Positions 36,924 to 45,140 of a DNA stretch of 64,000 nucleotides are shown piece by piece. A program made the position numbers and the translations under genes. Source of the DNA: Neisseria dumasiana (GTDB taxonomy: Bacteria > Pseudomonadota > Gammaproteobacteria > Burkholderiales > Neisseriaceae); contig NZ_CP091509.1 in assembly GCF_022870885.1 (NCBI RefSeq), positions 2,046,001-2,110,000 on the forward strand. Direction: 5' to 3'. Each line of letters starts with the position of its first letter. Position 1 is the stretch's first letter. The notes under the pieces are model-generated. The model saw only the letters and a program-made list of their open reading frames with translations. It made no database searches and was not told the DNA's origin.

Positions 36924-37367
36924 TTAATCCGTATCCAGCTTCAACAAGCGGAACACCAATCCCAAACCTATCACACTGCACACCATATACACAATGCTCG
37001 ACACACCGTGCCACTGGCCGAACGAGCCGCCGATCAAACCGAGCAGCCAATTGGTTTCGCCCGCTTTATGCGCTTCGATAACCGGCGTAATCAAAAACTG
37101 GTTCACCGCCAGCAACACCAGCAGCAACACAATCCATTTCGGCGTGTAAGAACGGGTATAACCGCGACCCGTGTGGGTTTTATACACCACATACACCAAC
37201 AGCCACACCGCCAAACCGAAATACGCCACCACATTGAACAAAACACCGGCCAACCCGCCCGCCTGCATTCTTTCCAAATTTTGGAAAAGCAGCGGTGCCG
37301 CCACATAGCCCATACCCAGTTGCAAACCTAGCCACACGCCGGCCAATACTGCCGCCAGTTTTTTCAT
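36924..37367 (-). CDS. DUF4149-family membrane protein
   Basis: 147 residues with four hydrophobic helices at about 4-24, 43-62, 77-95 and 118-138: an inner-membrane protein of the DUF4149 type. An excellent GGGAGGGG ribosome site precedes ATG 37367; a longer frame upstream has no support. Function unknown. It stands between two plus-strand genes, ending at the cysD terminator. Confidence 0.78.
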   Translation of the reverse strand: MKKLAAVLAGVWLGLQLGMGYVAAPLLFQNLERMQAGGLAGVLFNVVAYFGLAVWLLVYVVYKTHTGRGYTRSYTPKWIVLLLVLLAVNQFLITPVIEAHKAGETNWLLGLIGGSFGQWHGVSSIVYMVCSVIGLGLVFRLLKLDTD

Positions 37368-37544
37368 GAACCCCTCCCTTCGGATATCGAAAATAACGCC
37401 CATGATACTGCCGAATCTCTTTATTTGAAAGGCCGGTTTTTTTGCCCTTTTCGGCGGCACATTTCTGCACCGCACCCCGCGCCTACACAGACAAACCCGC
37501 CAAATAATGCTATCCTGCACGCTTTCTGTTTGATATTTGACGCA

Positions 37545-39116
37545 ATGAAAAAATTTCTGATATCCGTATTGTTTATCGGCGTATCGGCTCTCGCCGCCCT
37601 GCCTTACTATTTGGGCATCAAAGCCGAAGAAAGCCTGGCCTTCCAGCAGAAGCTGCTTGCCGAGTCCAGCTTTCTGACCGTCGAATCGCACCAATACGAA
37701 CGCGGCTGGTTCAGCGCAACCGAAACCACCGTTATCCGGCTCAAACCCACCTTGCTGCACAACACCCAAAAATACCTGCCCGACAACCTGAAAACCGTTT
37801 TAAAAGAACCCATTACGGTTATCAACCATGTTAAACACGGCCCCTTTGCCGGCGGCATTACTCCCGTGCGCGCGCATGTGGAAACCGAATTCAAATACCA
37901 CCCCGAAACCGCCAAAGTGTTGGCACGCTTTTTCGGTGAAAACGCCCCCGTCAGCATGACCAACACCGTGTATCTCGGCGGCAGCGGCAAGCTGGCCTTA
38001 AACGTGCCTGCTTTCGACTACGAAGAACTTTCCGGCATTAAACTCAACTGGAAAGGCTTGAGCGGTTCTACCGCCTACGAATCCGATTTTGCCGCCTACA
38101 CCCACGATTATGCCGCACCTTCCCTGCAACTCAAGCTGGCCGACAAGGGCAGTATTGCCATGGAAAACCTGCATATCCGCACGGAAACTTCCGAAGGCAG
38201 CAACAAACTGGCCTTAGGCAACAGCAGCTTCAAGCTCGGCAAATTCTCCACCCAATGGCAAGAAGGCTTCGACTACAACATCAAAATCAACGAATTGGTA
38301 AATATCGTTACCGACTTGCAGATCGGCGCGTTTATCAACCCCACCGGCACCATTGCGCCGTCTAAAATCGTGGTCGACAATCTCCGGTTCGACACCCAAA
38401 CCGGCGAAAGCGGAGAATGGATCAACAGCGAAGGGCGTTTCCGCTTTGAAACCCTAACCTACGGCGACGACCGCTACGGCCCGCTCGACATCAACATTGC
38501 CGGCGAGCATCTCGATGCCAAGAGCCTGCTGGCGGTTAAAAACAAACTGGCCGAACTTTCCTCTAAAGAAATGAGCGAAGAACAGATTCAGGCCGAAATC
38601 ATCAAAACCGTTAAAACCGATGCTTCGGGGCTGTTTACCCAAAACCCCGTGTTGAAAGTCAAAACCTTCCATTTCACCATGCCCGAAGGCATTGTAGACG
38701 TGAAAGGCGAAATGAGCTTTAACGGCCTGCATCAAAACGATTTGAACGACCTGAGCGCAATGCTCAAAAAAACCACCGCACGTTTAGACATGCAAGTGCC
38801 GCAGAAACTGCTTGAGCAGCTTGCCATCAACCAAGCCCGCAACATTTTCAGCGTTAACGCTGAAGACTTGGCCGAAGGGCGCGCCGGCATCGACGACATC
38901 AACGAAACCCTGCGCCTGATGGTGGACAGCACCGTCAACGCCATGGCTGCGGAACAGTATCTCACCGTTGACGGCAGCAACATCAAAACCCTTATCGAGC
39001 TGGCCGACAACCAACTCAAGCTCAACGGCAAACCTTTCCAAGCCGCACCTGAGCCCGAGTTTGACGACAACGCCCTGCCGCCCGATAACGCCGCCGTATC
39101 GGCAACCGCTCCGTAA
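37545..39116 (+). CDS. DUF945 (YdgA-type) envelope protein
   Basis: 523 residues with an N-terminal signal anchor (about 3-22, FLISVLFIGVSALAALPYYL) and a long beta-rich periplasmic region typical of DUF945 proteins. Characteristic pieces are YLGIKAEESLAFQQKLLAES at the start and ESHQYERGWFSATETTVIRL. E. coli relatives (YdgA, YihF) have no firm function. The start at 37545 was chosen because it opens directly with the signal anchor; the longer frame adds an unrelated 40 residues. The C-terminal tail is acidic and Pro/Ala-rich. Confidence 0.83.
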   Translation: MKKFLISVLFIGVSALAALPYYLGIKAEESLAFQQKLLAESSFLTVESHQYERGWFSATETTVIRLKPTLLHNTQKYLPDNLKTVLKEPITVINHVKHGPFAGGITPVRAHVETEFKYHPETAKVLARFFGENAPVSMTNTVYLGGSGKLALNVPAFDYEELSGIKLNWKGLSGSTAYESDFAAYTHDYAAPSLQLKLADKGSIAMENLHIRTETSEGSNKLALGNSSFKLGKFSTQWQEGFDYNIKINELVNIVTDLQIGAFINPTGTIAPSKIVVDNLRFDTQTGESGEWINSEGRFRFETLTYGDDRYGPLDINIAGEHLDAKSLLAVKNKLAELSSKEMSEEQIQAEIIKTVKTDASGLFTQNPVLKVKTFHFTMPEGIVDVKGEMSFNGLHQNDLNDLSAMLKKTTARLDMQVPQKLLEQLAINQARNIFSVNAEDLAEGRAGIDDINETLRLMVDSTVNAMAAEQYLTVDGSNIKTLIELADNQLKLNGKPFQAAPEPEFDDNALPPDNAAVSATAP

Positions 39117-39170
39117 CCGTTGTCAAGCGGATACCTTCATCACACATTCCGCTTACCGGCAACACCGGTT

Positions 39171-39209
39171 TTCAGACGGCCTGCCATCTACCGATGCAGG
39201 CCGTCTGAA
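39171..39209. terminator. Inverted uptake-sequence pair
   Basis: TTCAGACGGCCTGC and GCAGGCCGTCTGAA around an 11-base loop, after the DUF945 gene and before lpxK. Confidence 0.65.
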
Positions 39210-39306
39210 TATATCGGAATATGTTTCGGATTATATGAAAATTAATTTTGCCAAAACGCCCGCCCCCCGCCACAATAGCGTCACCATTCCCCCGAAGGCC
39301 GTCTGA

Positions 39307-40350
39307 ATGCCCAAGCTCCATGAAATCATCGAACACCATTGGCAACGCCCCAACCCTGTGTTGGCTACATTGCTGTGGCTGCCGGCCCGCCTGTTTCAGA
39401 CGGCCTCTGCCCTACGCCGCCTGCTTTACCGCACAGGCCGTCTGAAAAGCAGAAAATTGCTCGTGCCGGTAGTGGTGGTGGGCAATATCCATGCGGGGGG
39501 CGCGGGTAAAACGCCGGTGGTGGCCGCCTTGGTTGCGGGCTTGCAGGCGCGGGGCATTCGTGCGGGGATTATCAGCCGCGGCTACGGACGCAGTTCAAGC
39601 GGCACGCATGTATTGCACCCAAACAGCACCGCCGCCGATGCCGGAGACGAGCCTTTATTGCTTTACCGCCAAACCCAAGCACCGACGGCGGTGGGCAGCA
39701 ACCGCATCGATGCCGGCCGCGCACTGCTTGCCGCCCACCCCGACATTCAAGTGATCATTGCCGACGACGGCCTCCAACATTACGCCTTGCAACGCGATCT
39801 CGAAATCGTGGTCTTCCCCGCCGCCGATACAGGCCGTCTGAATTTGGATTTACTGCCCAACGGCGGCTTGCGCGAACCGCTGTCGCGCTTGCAGGAAGTT
39901 GATGCCGTTGTGGTAAGCGGCGTTACCGACACGCACCGCAACACCCCGTTCGGCCTGCACCACAACGAATTTCACAGCCGCCTCGCCACCGGCAACATCT
40001 ACCGCCTGCACCGCCCCGACGAGCTTCTCGACACAGGCCGTCTGAACGGCTTGCGCGTGGCCGCCGTGGCCGGCATTGCCAAGCCCGAACGGTTTTTCCA
40101 CACCTTGCGCAATATGGGCATTGCACCCGCAGAAACCCGCGCCCTGCCCGATCACGCCGCGCTGACTGCGGCGGACTTCCCGCAAGCCGACATCGTGATC
40201 ATTACCGAAAAAGACGCCGTCAAACTTTCAGACGGCCTGCCGCATTCTGTGTGGGTGCTGCCCGTTTGTGCGATAATCGAGCCTGACTTGGCAGCGTTTG
40301 TCGCAGGCCGTCTGAACATTGAATCGAATACCGGAGAAGAAACAAGATGA
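39307..40350 (+). CDS. lpxK: Tetraacyldisaccharide 4'-kinase
   Basis: 347-residue inner-membrane kinase that phosphorylates lipid A precursor at the 4' position. It has the N-terminal membrane-associated helix ([16 protein letters not shown]), Walker [19 protein letters not shown], and the conserved [13 protein letters not shown] and [20 protein letters not shown] segments. Last A of an uptake sequence is also the A of the ATG start, and the GAAGG at the same site is the likely ribosome site. Seven uptake sequences overlap the gene, which is very dense. First gene of an LPS operon; its stop overlaps the next start (ATGA). Confidence 0.96.
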   Translation: MPKLHEIIEHHWQRPNPVLATLLWLPARLFQTASALRRLLYRTGRLKSRKLLVPVVVVGNIHAGGAGKTPVVAALVAGLQARGIRAGIISRGYGRSSSGTHVLHPNSTAADAGDEPLLLYRQTQAPTAVGSNRIDAGRALLAAHPDIQVIIADDGLQHYALQRDLEIVVFPAADTGRLNLDLLPNGGLREPLSRLQEVDAVVVSGVTDTHRNTPFGLHHNEFHSRLATGNIYRLHRPDELLDTGRLNGLRVAAVAGIAKPERFFHTLRNMGIAPAETRALPDHAALTAADFPQADIVIITEKDAVKLSDGLPHSVWVLPVCAIIEPDLAAFVAGRLNIESNTGEETR

Positions 40351-40883
40351 TCAGCACTAAAAAGTATCTATGGGCAGCCGTATTGTGCCTGACGGCAGGT
40401 TTGGCTCAAGCCGCACCGGCCAGCAAAGCATCGGTAGAAAAACTGTTTGAGGTACAAAACTTCGACAAAATGATGGACGATACGGCCAAAGCCATGCCCG
40501 CCGCCGCAACCGCATCCATTCAGCAATTTCTTCCCGAAGTGCCGGCTGCCAAACGCAAACAAGTTAATGAAATCATCAACCGCTACCTTACCGATTTCTC
40601 CAAACACCTTTCCAACCAAGAAATACGCAGCGAAATCCGCCGTGTAGCCATAGCAGGCGCGCAAAAAGTTTATACTCAGGAAGAGGTGGATGCACTGATT
40701 GATTTTTCCAGCTCTCCCGTCGGCCGCTCGATTAACGCCAAAATGCCGCAATATCTCGAAGCCACCATGACCCCGTTAATGACGGTAATCCAAGCAGAAA
40801 CGCAAAAATTTCAACAGCAAAACGGATTGAAAATGCAGCGCGAAATCAACCGCGTCATCTGCGGCAAAAACACCTGTAAATAA
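40347..40883 (+). CDS. DUF2059-family periplasmic protein
   Basis: 178 residues with a cleavable signal peptide ([18 protein letters not shown], cleavage likely before APASKA). The mature domain is DUF2059-like: [80 protein letters not shown]. Two C-terminal Cys (in VICGKNTCK) could form a disulphide. It overlaps lpxK by 4 bases, so it is part of the LPS operon. Its function is not known. Confidence 0.85.
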   Translation: MISTKKYLWAAVLCLTAGLAQAAPASKASVEKLFEVQNFDKMMDDTAKAMPAAATASIQQFLPEVPAAKRKQVNEIINRYLTDFSKHLSNQEIRSEIRRVAIAGAQKVYTQEEVDALIDFSSSPVGRSINAKMPQYLEATMTPLMTVIQAETQKFQQQNGLKMQREINRVICGKNTCK

Positions 40884-40895
40884 GAAAGCACAACC

Positions 40896-41078
40896 ATGGA
40901 AAAGAAATTTTTAGACATCCTCGTCTGCCCCGTCAGCAAAGGCAAACTGGAATACCATGCCGACAAGCAGGAGCTTTGGTGCCGCCAAAGCAAACTGGCC
41001 TACCCCATCCGCGACGGCATTCCCTATATGCTTGAAACCGAAGCGCGCGAACTCACCGAAGAAGAGTTGCACGCATGA
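40896..41078 (+). CDS. Trm112-family small protein
   Basis: 60 residues: [20 protein letters not shown], then [20 protein letters not shown]. It matches the Trm112/YcaR family, small Zn-ribbon-like proteins often encoded between lpxK and kdsB. In bacteria the two Cys are only partly conserved, as here (LVCPV, LWCRQ). Its stop overlaps the kdsB start (ATGA at 41075). Role in LPS synthesis or in methyltransferase support is not settled. Confidence 0.9.
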   Translation: MEKKFLDILVCPVSKGKLEYHADKQELWCRQSKLAYPIRDGIPYMLETEARELTEEELHA

Positions 41079-41833
41079 GCGCATTTGTTGTTTTGATTCC
41101 CGCCCGCCTTTCGTCTTCACGGCTGCCGGGGAAGGCATTGGCCGACATCCACGGAAAACCGATGGTGGTACGCGTGGCCGAACAGGCCGCCAAAAGCAAG
41201 GCGGCGCGCGTCATCGTTGCCACCGACCACGCCGACATTCAGACGGCCTGCCAAGCGCACGGCATCGAAACCGTGATGACGGCCGACACGCACGAGAGCG
41301 GCACCACCCGCCTGGCCGAAGCCGCTGCCACGCTGGGTTTGGCCGATGACACCGTGATTGTGAACGTTCAGGGCGACGAACCTCTAATCGACCCCGAACT
41401 GATCAACCGCACCGCCGCCCTGCTGGTTGCCAACCAAGTGCCGATGGCCACCGCCGCGCACACTATCGACAATTTGGCCGAATTTCTTAATCCGAACTGC
41501 GTAAAAGTGGTGCTCAACACCCACGGCAACGCCCTGTATTTCAGCCGTGCGCCGATTCCCTACCCGCGCGATGCGATGGCTGCCGGCACCGACAAACTGC
41601 CCGAAGGCTTAAACCCGCTGCGCCACATCGGTATTTACGCCTACCGCGCCGGCTTCTTGCAGCAATACGCCCAAATGAGCGCTTTCGTGCATGAAACCGC
41701 CGAATCGCTGGAGCAGCTGCGTGTGCTGTGGCACGGCTACCCGATTGCCGTCGAAATCACCGACACCGCCCCCGCCGCAGGCGTGGATACGCCGGAAGAC
41801 TTGGAAAGAGTGCGCGCTGTCTTTCAGGGATAA
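41075..41833 (+). CDS. kdsB: 3-deoxy-manno-octulosonate cytidylyltransferase
   Basis: 252-residue enzyme that activates KDO to CMP-KDO for LPS inner core synthesis. Nucleotidyltransferase motifs: [54 protein letters not shown], and [19 protein letters not shown]. Length and ends are normal. It is the last gene of lpxK-DUF2059-trm112-kdsB and is coupled to trm112 by overlap. A strong hairpin follows. Confidence 0.97.
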   Translation: MSAFVVLIPARLSSSRLPGKALADIHGKPMVVRVAEQAAKSKAARVIVATDHADIQTACQAHGIETVMTADTHESGTTRLAEAAATLGLADDTVIVNVQGDEPLIDPELINRTAALLVANQVPMATAAHTIDNLAEFLNPNCVKVVLNTHGNALYFSRAPIPYPRDAMAAGTDKLPEGLNPLRHIGIYAYRAGFLQQYAQMSAFVHETAESLEQLRVLWHGYPIAVEITDTAPAAGVDTPEDLERVRAVFQG

Positions 41834-41870
41834 GAACTTAAGGGTTCACAAACGGCAGCAACAGCCGATA

Positions 41871-41931
41871 ATATTTGCCCGTTGGTAACAGGCCGTCTGA
41901 AAAACATCTCCGGCCGCCAACGGGCAAATAT
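41871..41931 (+). terminator. Long hairpin after kdsB
   Basis: Perfect 15-bp stem ATATTTGCCCGTTGG/CCAACGGGCAAATAT with a 31-base loop that carries a full uptake sequence. It lies 37 bases after the kdsB stop. Confidence 0.65.
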
Positions 41932-42009
41932 CATAATCAACTTAAAAAAGTATGTTCGCCATACTCAGGCTTAACCGAATACAACCCAAACCCATTCAGC
42001 CGATTCATC

Positions 42010-42945
42010 CTAAACCTGTTCAAAATATGCCAAAAGCGTTTGCGGCAACCAGTTCAGATGGCCTCTGCCCGCTCCGCTCACAAAGCCGACATGTCCGCCG
42101 TAATCAGGCTGGAGCAAAGTAACCGCAGACGAGACTTCCTTACGGGTAGGCAGAGCCTGCTGCGGCAGAAACGGATCGTTTAACGCGTTAAGCAGCAAGG
42201 TCGGCACCGCAATCTTATCCAGCAGCGGCTTGCACGACGAGCGGCGGTAATAATCATGGCGGTCGGCAAAGCCGTGCAAAGGTGCGGTAAAGCGGTCGTC
42301 AAAGTCGCCCAAAGTTTTGCAGGCGGCGTATAAATCTTTGCCGTAACCTGCGGCCTTTGCTTTGGGAATAAGCGATTGCAGAAAATAGCGGGTGTAGAGC
42401 AAACGGGTAAGGCCGCGGTCGAAGCGCGTTCCGGCAGCGGCCAAGTCCACAGGAGCCGACACTACGGCTGCCGCTTGAGGAACTGCCGCTCCACCGGCTT
42501 CGCCGAGATATTTCGCCAACGCATTTCCCCCCAACGACACGCCCGCCACATAAATAACCGCAAAACGCTGCGACAATTGTTCCAGCATATAGGCTATCTC
42601 ACCGCTGTCGCCGGAATGGTAAAACACGGGCGCGGTATTCGCCACGCCTCCGCAACTGCGGAAATGCGCCACCACACCGTTCCACCCTCGCGCCTGCACC
42701 GCCCGCATCAAAGCCACGGCATAATGGCTGCGGCTGCTGCCTTCCAAACCGTGAAACAGCACCACCAGCGGAGCATCGGGGTGCGGGCTGTCGATAAAAT
42801 CATACGCCACCACCGTGCGCCCCGTGCTGTCGGGCACAAGCTCTCTGCGGTAAACGGGAGCCGGCGGCTGCAATGTTTTGGCGTAAATGGTTTCGAGATT
42901 GCCGTTGCGCAACCAAAACGGCGTATCCAAAGGCGGAAACGTCAT
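42010..42945 (-). CDS. YheT-family alpha/beta hydrolase
   Basis: 311-residue hydrolase. Motifs: the N-terminal FWLRNGNLETIYAKTL, PLVVLFHGLEGSSRSHYAVA (oxyanion region), AHFRSCGGVANTAPVFYHSG and the nucleophile elbow VAGVSLGGNALAKYLGE with Ser, plus Asp in NALNDPFLP and His in GGHVGF. The family includes short-chain esterases and acylglycerol hydrolases; the substrate is unknown. The start at 42945 overlaps the stop of the preceding phosphatase by 4 bases, so both are one operon. A longer frame exists but would lie inside the phosphatase gene. Confidence 0.88.
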   Translation of the reverse strand: MTFPPLDTPFWLRNGNLETIYAKTLQPPAPVYRRELVPDSTGRTVVAYDFIDSPHPDAPLVVLFHGLEGSSRSHYAVALMRAVQARGWNGVVAHFRSCGGVANTAPVFYHSGDSGEIAYMLEQLSQRFAVIYVAGVSLGGNALAKYLGEAGGAAVPQAAAVVSAPVDLAAAGTRFDRGLTRLLYTRYFLQSLIPKAKAAGYGKDLYAACKTLGDFDDRFTAPLHGFADRHDYYRRSSCKPLLDKIAVPTLLLNALNDPFLPQQALPTRKEVSSAVTLLQPDYGGHVGFVSGAGRGHLNWLPQTLLAYFEQV

Positions 42946-43592
42946 ACCGCTGTTCCCGGCAGCCTGCGGAACAGCACCAGATACAAGCCTACCGAAATGC
43001 TCATGCCGGTAATCCAGCCAACCAACACATCGGTTGGGTAATGAACCCCCAACACGATGCGCGAAAAGCCCATCATCACGGCAAATGCCGCTGCGGCCGC
43101 CACAATCCATTTTCTGTGCGGCGACTGCCAATAAATCAACACCACCATCGTTGCCAGCGCGGCGGCAAACGTGCTGTGCCCGCTGGGAAAAGATGCACTG
43201 GTTTCCTGAACAATCCTCGGCCACAGTTCGGGGCGCGTCCGCCCGAAAAACTGTTTGGCCACCGACATCACCATTGTCGGCAGCAAAGCGGCCAACACCA
43301 CAAAAACCGCATACCCGCGCTGCTTGCGCAGATAAAACCATGATGCAAACAATAAGGTAATCGGCGTAGCAACCGCTGCCTTGCCGATATGGTGGAGCAT
43401 CACGGCCGGCAGCTGAAGTGCCGCGCCCCAATGTTGGTGCACCCACAACATCAACGGCTCTTCAAAATGGAAGCGGTCTTTATCCCAAATATCTTCGGCG
43501 ATAAAACCGGCGATGATCAACGGAAAAATGATACAGAAAGACAACAATGCAATTAGGGGAATACTGGGAATATAAGCGCGTAAAGGCAGCAT
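42942..43592 (-). CDS. PAP2-family membrane phosphatase
   Basis: 216 residues with six hydrophobic helices. It carries the three-part phosphatase signature: KQFFGRTRP, PSGHS and SRIVLGVHYPTD, with the catalytic His residues facing the periplasm. Such enzymes remove phosphate from lipids like phosphatidate, undecaprenyl diphosphate or lipid A. The start is ATG 43592. It is first of a two-gene operon with the YheT hydrolase, which would fit lipid turnover; the substrate is not certain. Confidence 0.9.
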   Translation of the reverse strand: MLPLRAYIPSIPLIALLSFCIIFPLIIAGFIAEDIWDKDRFHFEEPLMLWVHQHWGAALQLPAVMLHHIGKAAVATPITLLFASWFYLRKQRGYAVFVVLAALLPTMVMSVAKQFFGRTRPELWPRIVQETSASFPSGHSTFAAALATMVVLIYWQSPHRKWIVAAAAAFAVMMGFSRIVLGVHYPTDVLVGWITGMSISVGLYLVLFRRLPGTAV

Positions 43593-43979
43593 AGATCATC
43601 CACACCGGATAAAAAATAAAATGTCATTTTATAGAAGTGTCACGGTTTATAACAGACCGGGTAAGGGTTAGCGCGCTTTCCCCACCCGACTTTAACGATA
43701 AACGGTTATCTTATTTTCATAACTTAACAAATTATGATTGTTTTTATTATTTACAGATGATAACCATTGCAATTTTCACACTGGAAAATTAAGTAAAGGT
43801 AAATGATTGTATAGAAATTGTTAGCTATGATGCCCCGTAAGTGCCGGGCGTGAAACGGCATTCATGCCTAAACGGAATCACAGGCCGTCTGAAACCATGC
43901 CGTTTAACGCCCTCCCCTACAAAAACAAAAAATGCGCGGCTGCGGCCGCAGCAATGTTCACATCAATACGGAGGTTATT
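43593..43979. other. Leader region of the small membrane peptide unit
   Basis: 387 AT-rich bases without a gene. They contain palindromes GATAA-N4-TTATC (43697-43710) and CATAA-N9-TTATG (43718-43736), a -10-like TATGAT at 43826 with a poor -35, and a 16-bp hairpin at 43846-43912. Confidence 0.5.
43846..43912 (+). promoter_or_regulatory. Leader hairpin upstream of small peptide gene
   Basis: GGGCGTGAAACGGCAT and ATGCCGTTTAACGCCC pair over 16 bases with one mismatch. The 35-base loop holds a full uptake sequence. It lies about 68 bases before the start codon and could shape the mRNA leader. Confidence 0.5.
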
Positions 43980-44072
43980 ATGTCTGTTTTATTGTTGGAA
44001 GCCATTATTCTGGTTAACTGGGCATCTCTGCTGACCATTATAGGTTTGTGGCTGGCGGAATATATAGTTTAA
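43980..44072 (+). CDS. 30-residue membrane peptide
   Basis: A short open frame, MSVLLLEAIILVNWASLLTI then IGLWLAEYIV, with an excellent ribosome site (GGAGG, 6 bases before ATG). It is one predicted membrane helix with two Trp and only two charged side chains, both Glu. Thirteen bases after the stop a hairpin with a T run ends the unit, so it looks like a free-standing small gene. Candidates are a regulatory or subunit-type small membrane protein, or a type I toxin; nothing in the sequence decides. I do not recognise a family. Confidence 0.6.
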   Translation: MSVLLLEAIILVNWASLLTIIGLWLAEYIV

Positions 44073-44084
44073 AACTGCCGTTTC

Positions 44085-44105
44085 AAACGCTGTTCAAAGC
44101 GTTTT
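44085..44105 (+). terminator. Terminator of the small peptide gene
   Basis: AAACGC/GCGTTT with an 8-base loop, followed by TTTG, 13 bases after the stop codon. Confidence 0.55.
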
Positions 44106-44227
44106 TGCAGGGCGGAAACCGCAGATTTCGGAAACAGCGTGCCGGATGGAGCTTTTTCGGTGCAGAACAATGCGGCAACGGAAACTTTAAACGGCTGAAA
44201 CGCTGTGCAAAACCGCTTCATGATCAA

Positions 44228-44297
44228 TATAGTCAATCCACTTAACTTTTACTGCGGCGTTGCTGCCTTGTATTAAAAATTAAGTGGATTGGCTATA
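44228..44297 (+). repeat. Short Correia-like element
   Basis: 70 bp with nearly perfect inverted ends TATAGTCAATCCACTTAA / TATAGCCAATCCACTTAA and a core ACTGCGGCGTTGCTGCCTTG. It is smaller than the classical 104-156 bp forms and has a different terminal sequence. Confidence 0.65.
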
Positions 44298-44340
44298 GTT
44301 TAACCATATAAGAGATCGAGGCCGTCTGAAAAACCGTTTT

Positions 44341-44877
44341 TCATTTAAAACGTAAAAACTGCCCGCAACATAATTTGAACTTTTTTCCCGACCCGCACAA
44401 ACAAGGCTGCTTCATTGTCGGCAAGCGGACGCTTGGATCAATAAAATACCACTTTTCATCGATATTAACGAAAGCCGATAACTCTTGGTGCTGCTGCTCA
44501 TGCCCCGCCGAATCTCTAAAGTAAGCCGTAAACGCCACCTGCGCATGCCTTTTTCCTACTGAGCGGTGATGATGAACCTTCAATCCCAGCCAATGCGTAT
44601 CCCTGCTCCATTGCCCGATTTCAGCTTTATTGAGCAAACATTGCTGGGCGGGCACGGTTGTGGAAACAATGTAATCAACCAAATGAAGCACATATGCACT
44701 ATAACGCGAACGCATCAAAGCCTCCGCCGTAGCCGGATTATGCCGGCCGGCATGGAACGGCTTGCAGCAATCTTTATAAGCGGCTCCCGATTGACAACAG
44801 CAAAGCCTTTCCTCTTCTTTTTCATGATCGGCAGGCACATGATCATTTTGATTTTGTTTCATTTCCAATCTATTCAT
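44341..44877 (-). CDS. YchJ-type protein with two SEC-C motifs
   Basis: 178 residues of the YchJ/UPF0225 family. A Cys-rich metal-binding motif lies near the N-terminus (CCCQSGAAYKDCCKPFH), followed by the YchJ core (TAEALMRSRYSAYVLHLVDY, WLGLKVHHH, VAFTAYFRDSAG, WYFIDPSV). A SEC-C motif, CLCGSGKKFKLCC, follows at the C-terminus. SEC-C motifs bind zinc and in SecA bind SecB and ribosomes; the role of YchJ is unknown. ATG 44877 has AGGGTG upstream; an ATG at 44862 is the alternative. Confidence 0.88.
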   Translation of the reverse strand: MNRLEMKQNQNDHVPADHEKEEERLCCCQSGAAYKDCCKPFHAGRHNPATAEALMRSRYSAYVLHLVDYIVSTTVPAQQCLLNKAEIGQWSRDTHWLGLKVHHHRSVGKRHAQVAFTAYFRDSAGHEQQHQELSAFVNIDEKWYFIDPSVRLPTMKQPCLCGSGKKFKLCCGQFLRFK

Positions 44878-44972
44878 CAATTTGTTTCACCCTAAAGCAG
44901 ATTATCCAATCTCTTTACCTAAATACGGCGCATTTATTTTGCGGCAATCTCAAGCAACCGATAAGCCGCTTG

Positions 44973-45041
44973 TATAAGTCGATCAACTTAACTTTTACTG
45001 CGGCGTTGCTGCCTTATATTAAAAACAGGTTGGCTGACTAT
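44973..45041 (+). repeat. Degenerate short Correia-like element
   Basis: 69 bp sharing the core ACTTTTACTGCGGCGTTGCT and flanks (TATAAGTCGATCAACTTAAC...) with the copy at 44228. The right end is decayed. Confidence 0.55.
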
Positions 45042-45042
45042 C

Positions 45043-45095
45043 CTGCGCTTTGAACTGCATCCACATCTGGAGATTGTGCAAAGGTTTCAAACTAA
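45043..45095 (-). repeat. Decayed dispersed repeat, copy 1
   Basis: GAACTGCATCCACATCTGGA followed by GCAAAGGTTTCA resembles the reverse complement of 52185-52235. It looks like the end of an old IS (Neisseria IS ends often read GAGACCTTTGC). Confidence 0.4.
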
Positions 45096-45098
45096 AAT

Positions 45099-45126
45099 GC
45101 CGTCTGAACATTTTCAGACGGCATCT
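45099..45126. terminator. Uptake-sequence pair after the T1SS operon
   Basis: ATGCCGTCTGAA (AT-form) and its partner with a 4-base loop, 15 bases beyond the HlyD-type gene. Confidence 0.7.
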
Positions 45127-45140
45127 CAACCTGTTTTGCA

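Noticed and set aside
35881..37050. 389-codon frame opposite cysD
   Set aside because: It lies antisense to the clear cysD gene, and its Gly/Ala/His/Phe-rich content is typical of a shadow frame in G+C-rich DNA.
37368..37769. N-terminal extension of the DUF4149 gene
   Set aside because: The GGGAGGGG site and signal-like first helix mark ATG 37367 as the start; the extension overlaps the divergent DUF945 gene.
41935..42009. Similarity to 52500-52600 (CATACTCAGGC-like words)
   Set aside because: Only short words are shared, without common ends or order, so a repeat family is not supported.
42946..43446. N-terminal extension of the YheT hydrolase
   Set aside because: The upstream in-frame stretch lies wholly within the phosphatase gene, and the family start is at 42945.
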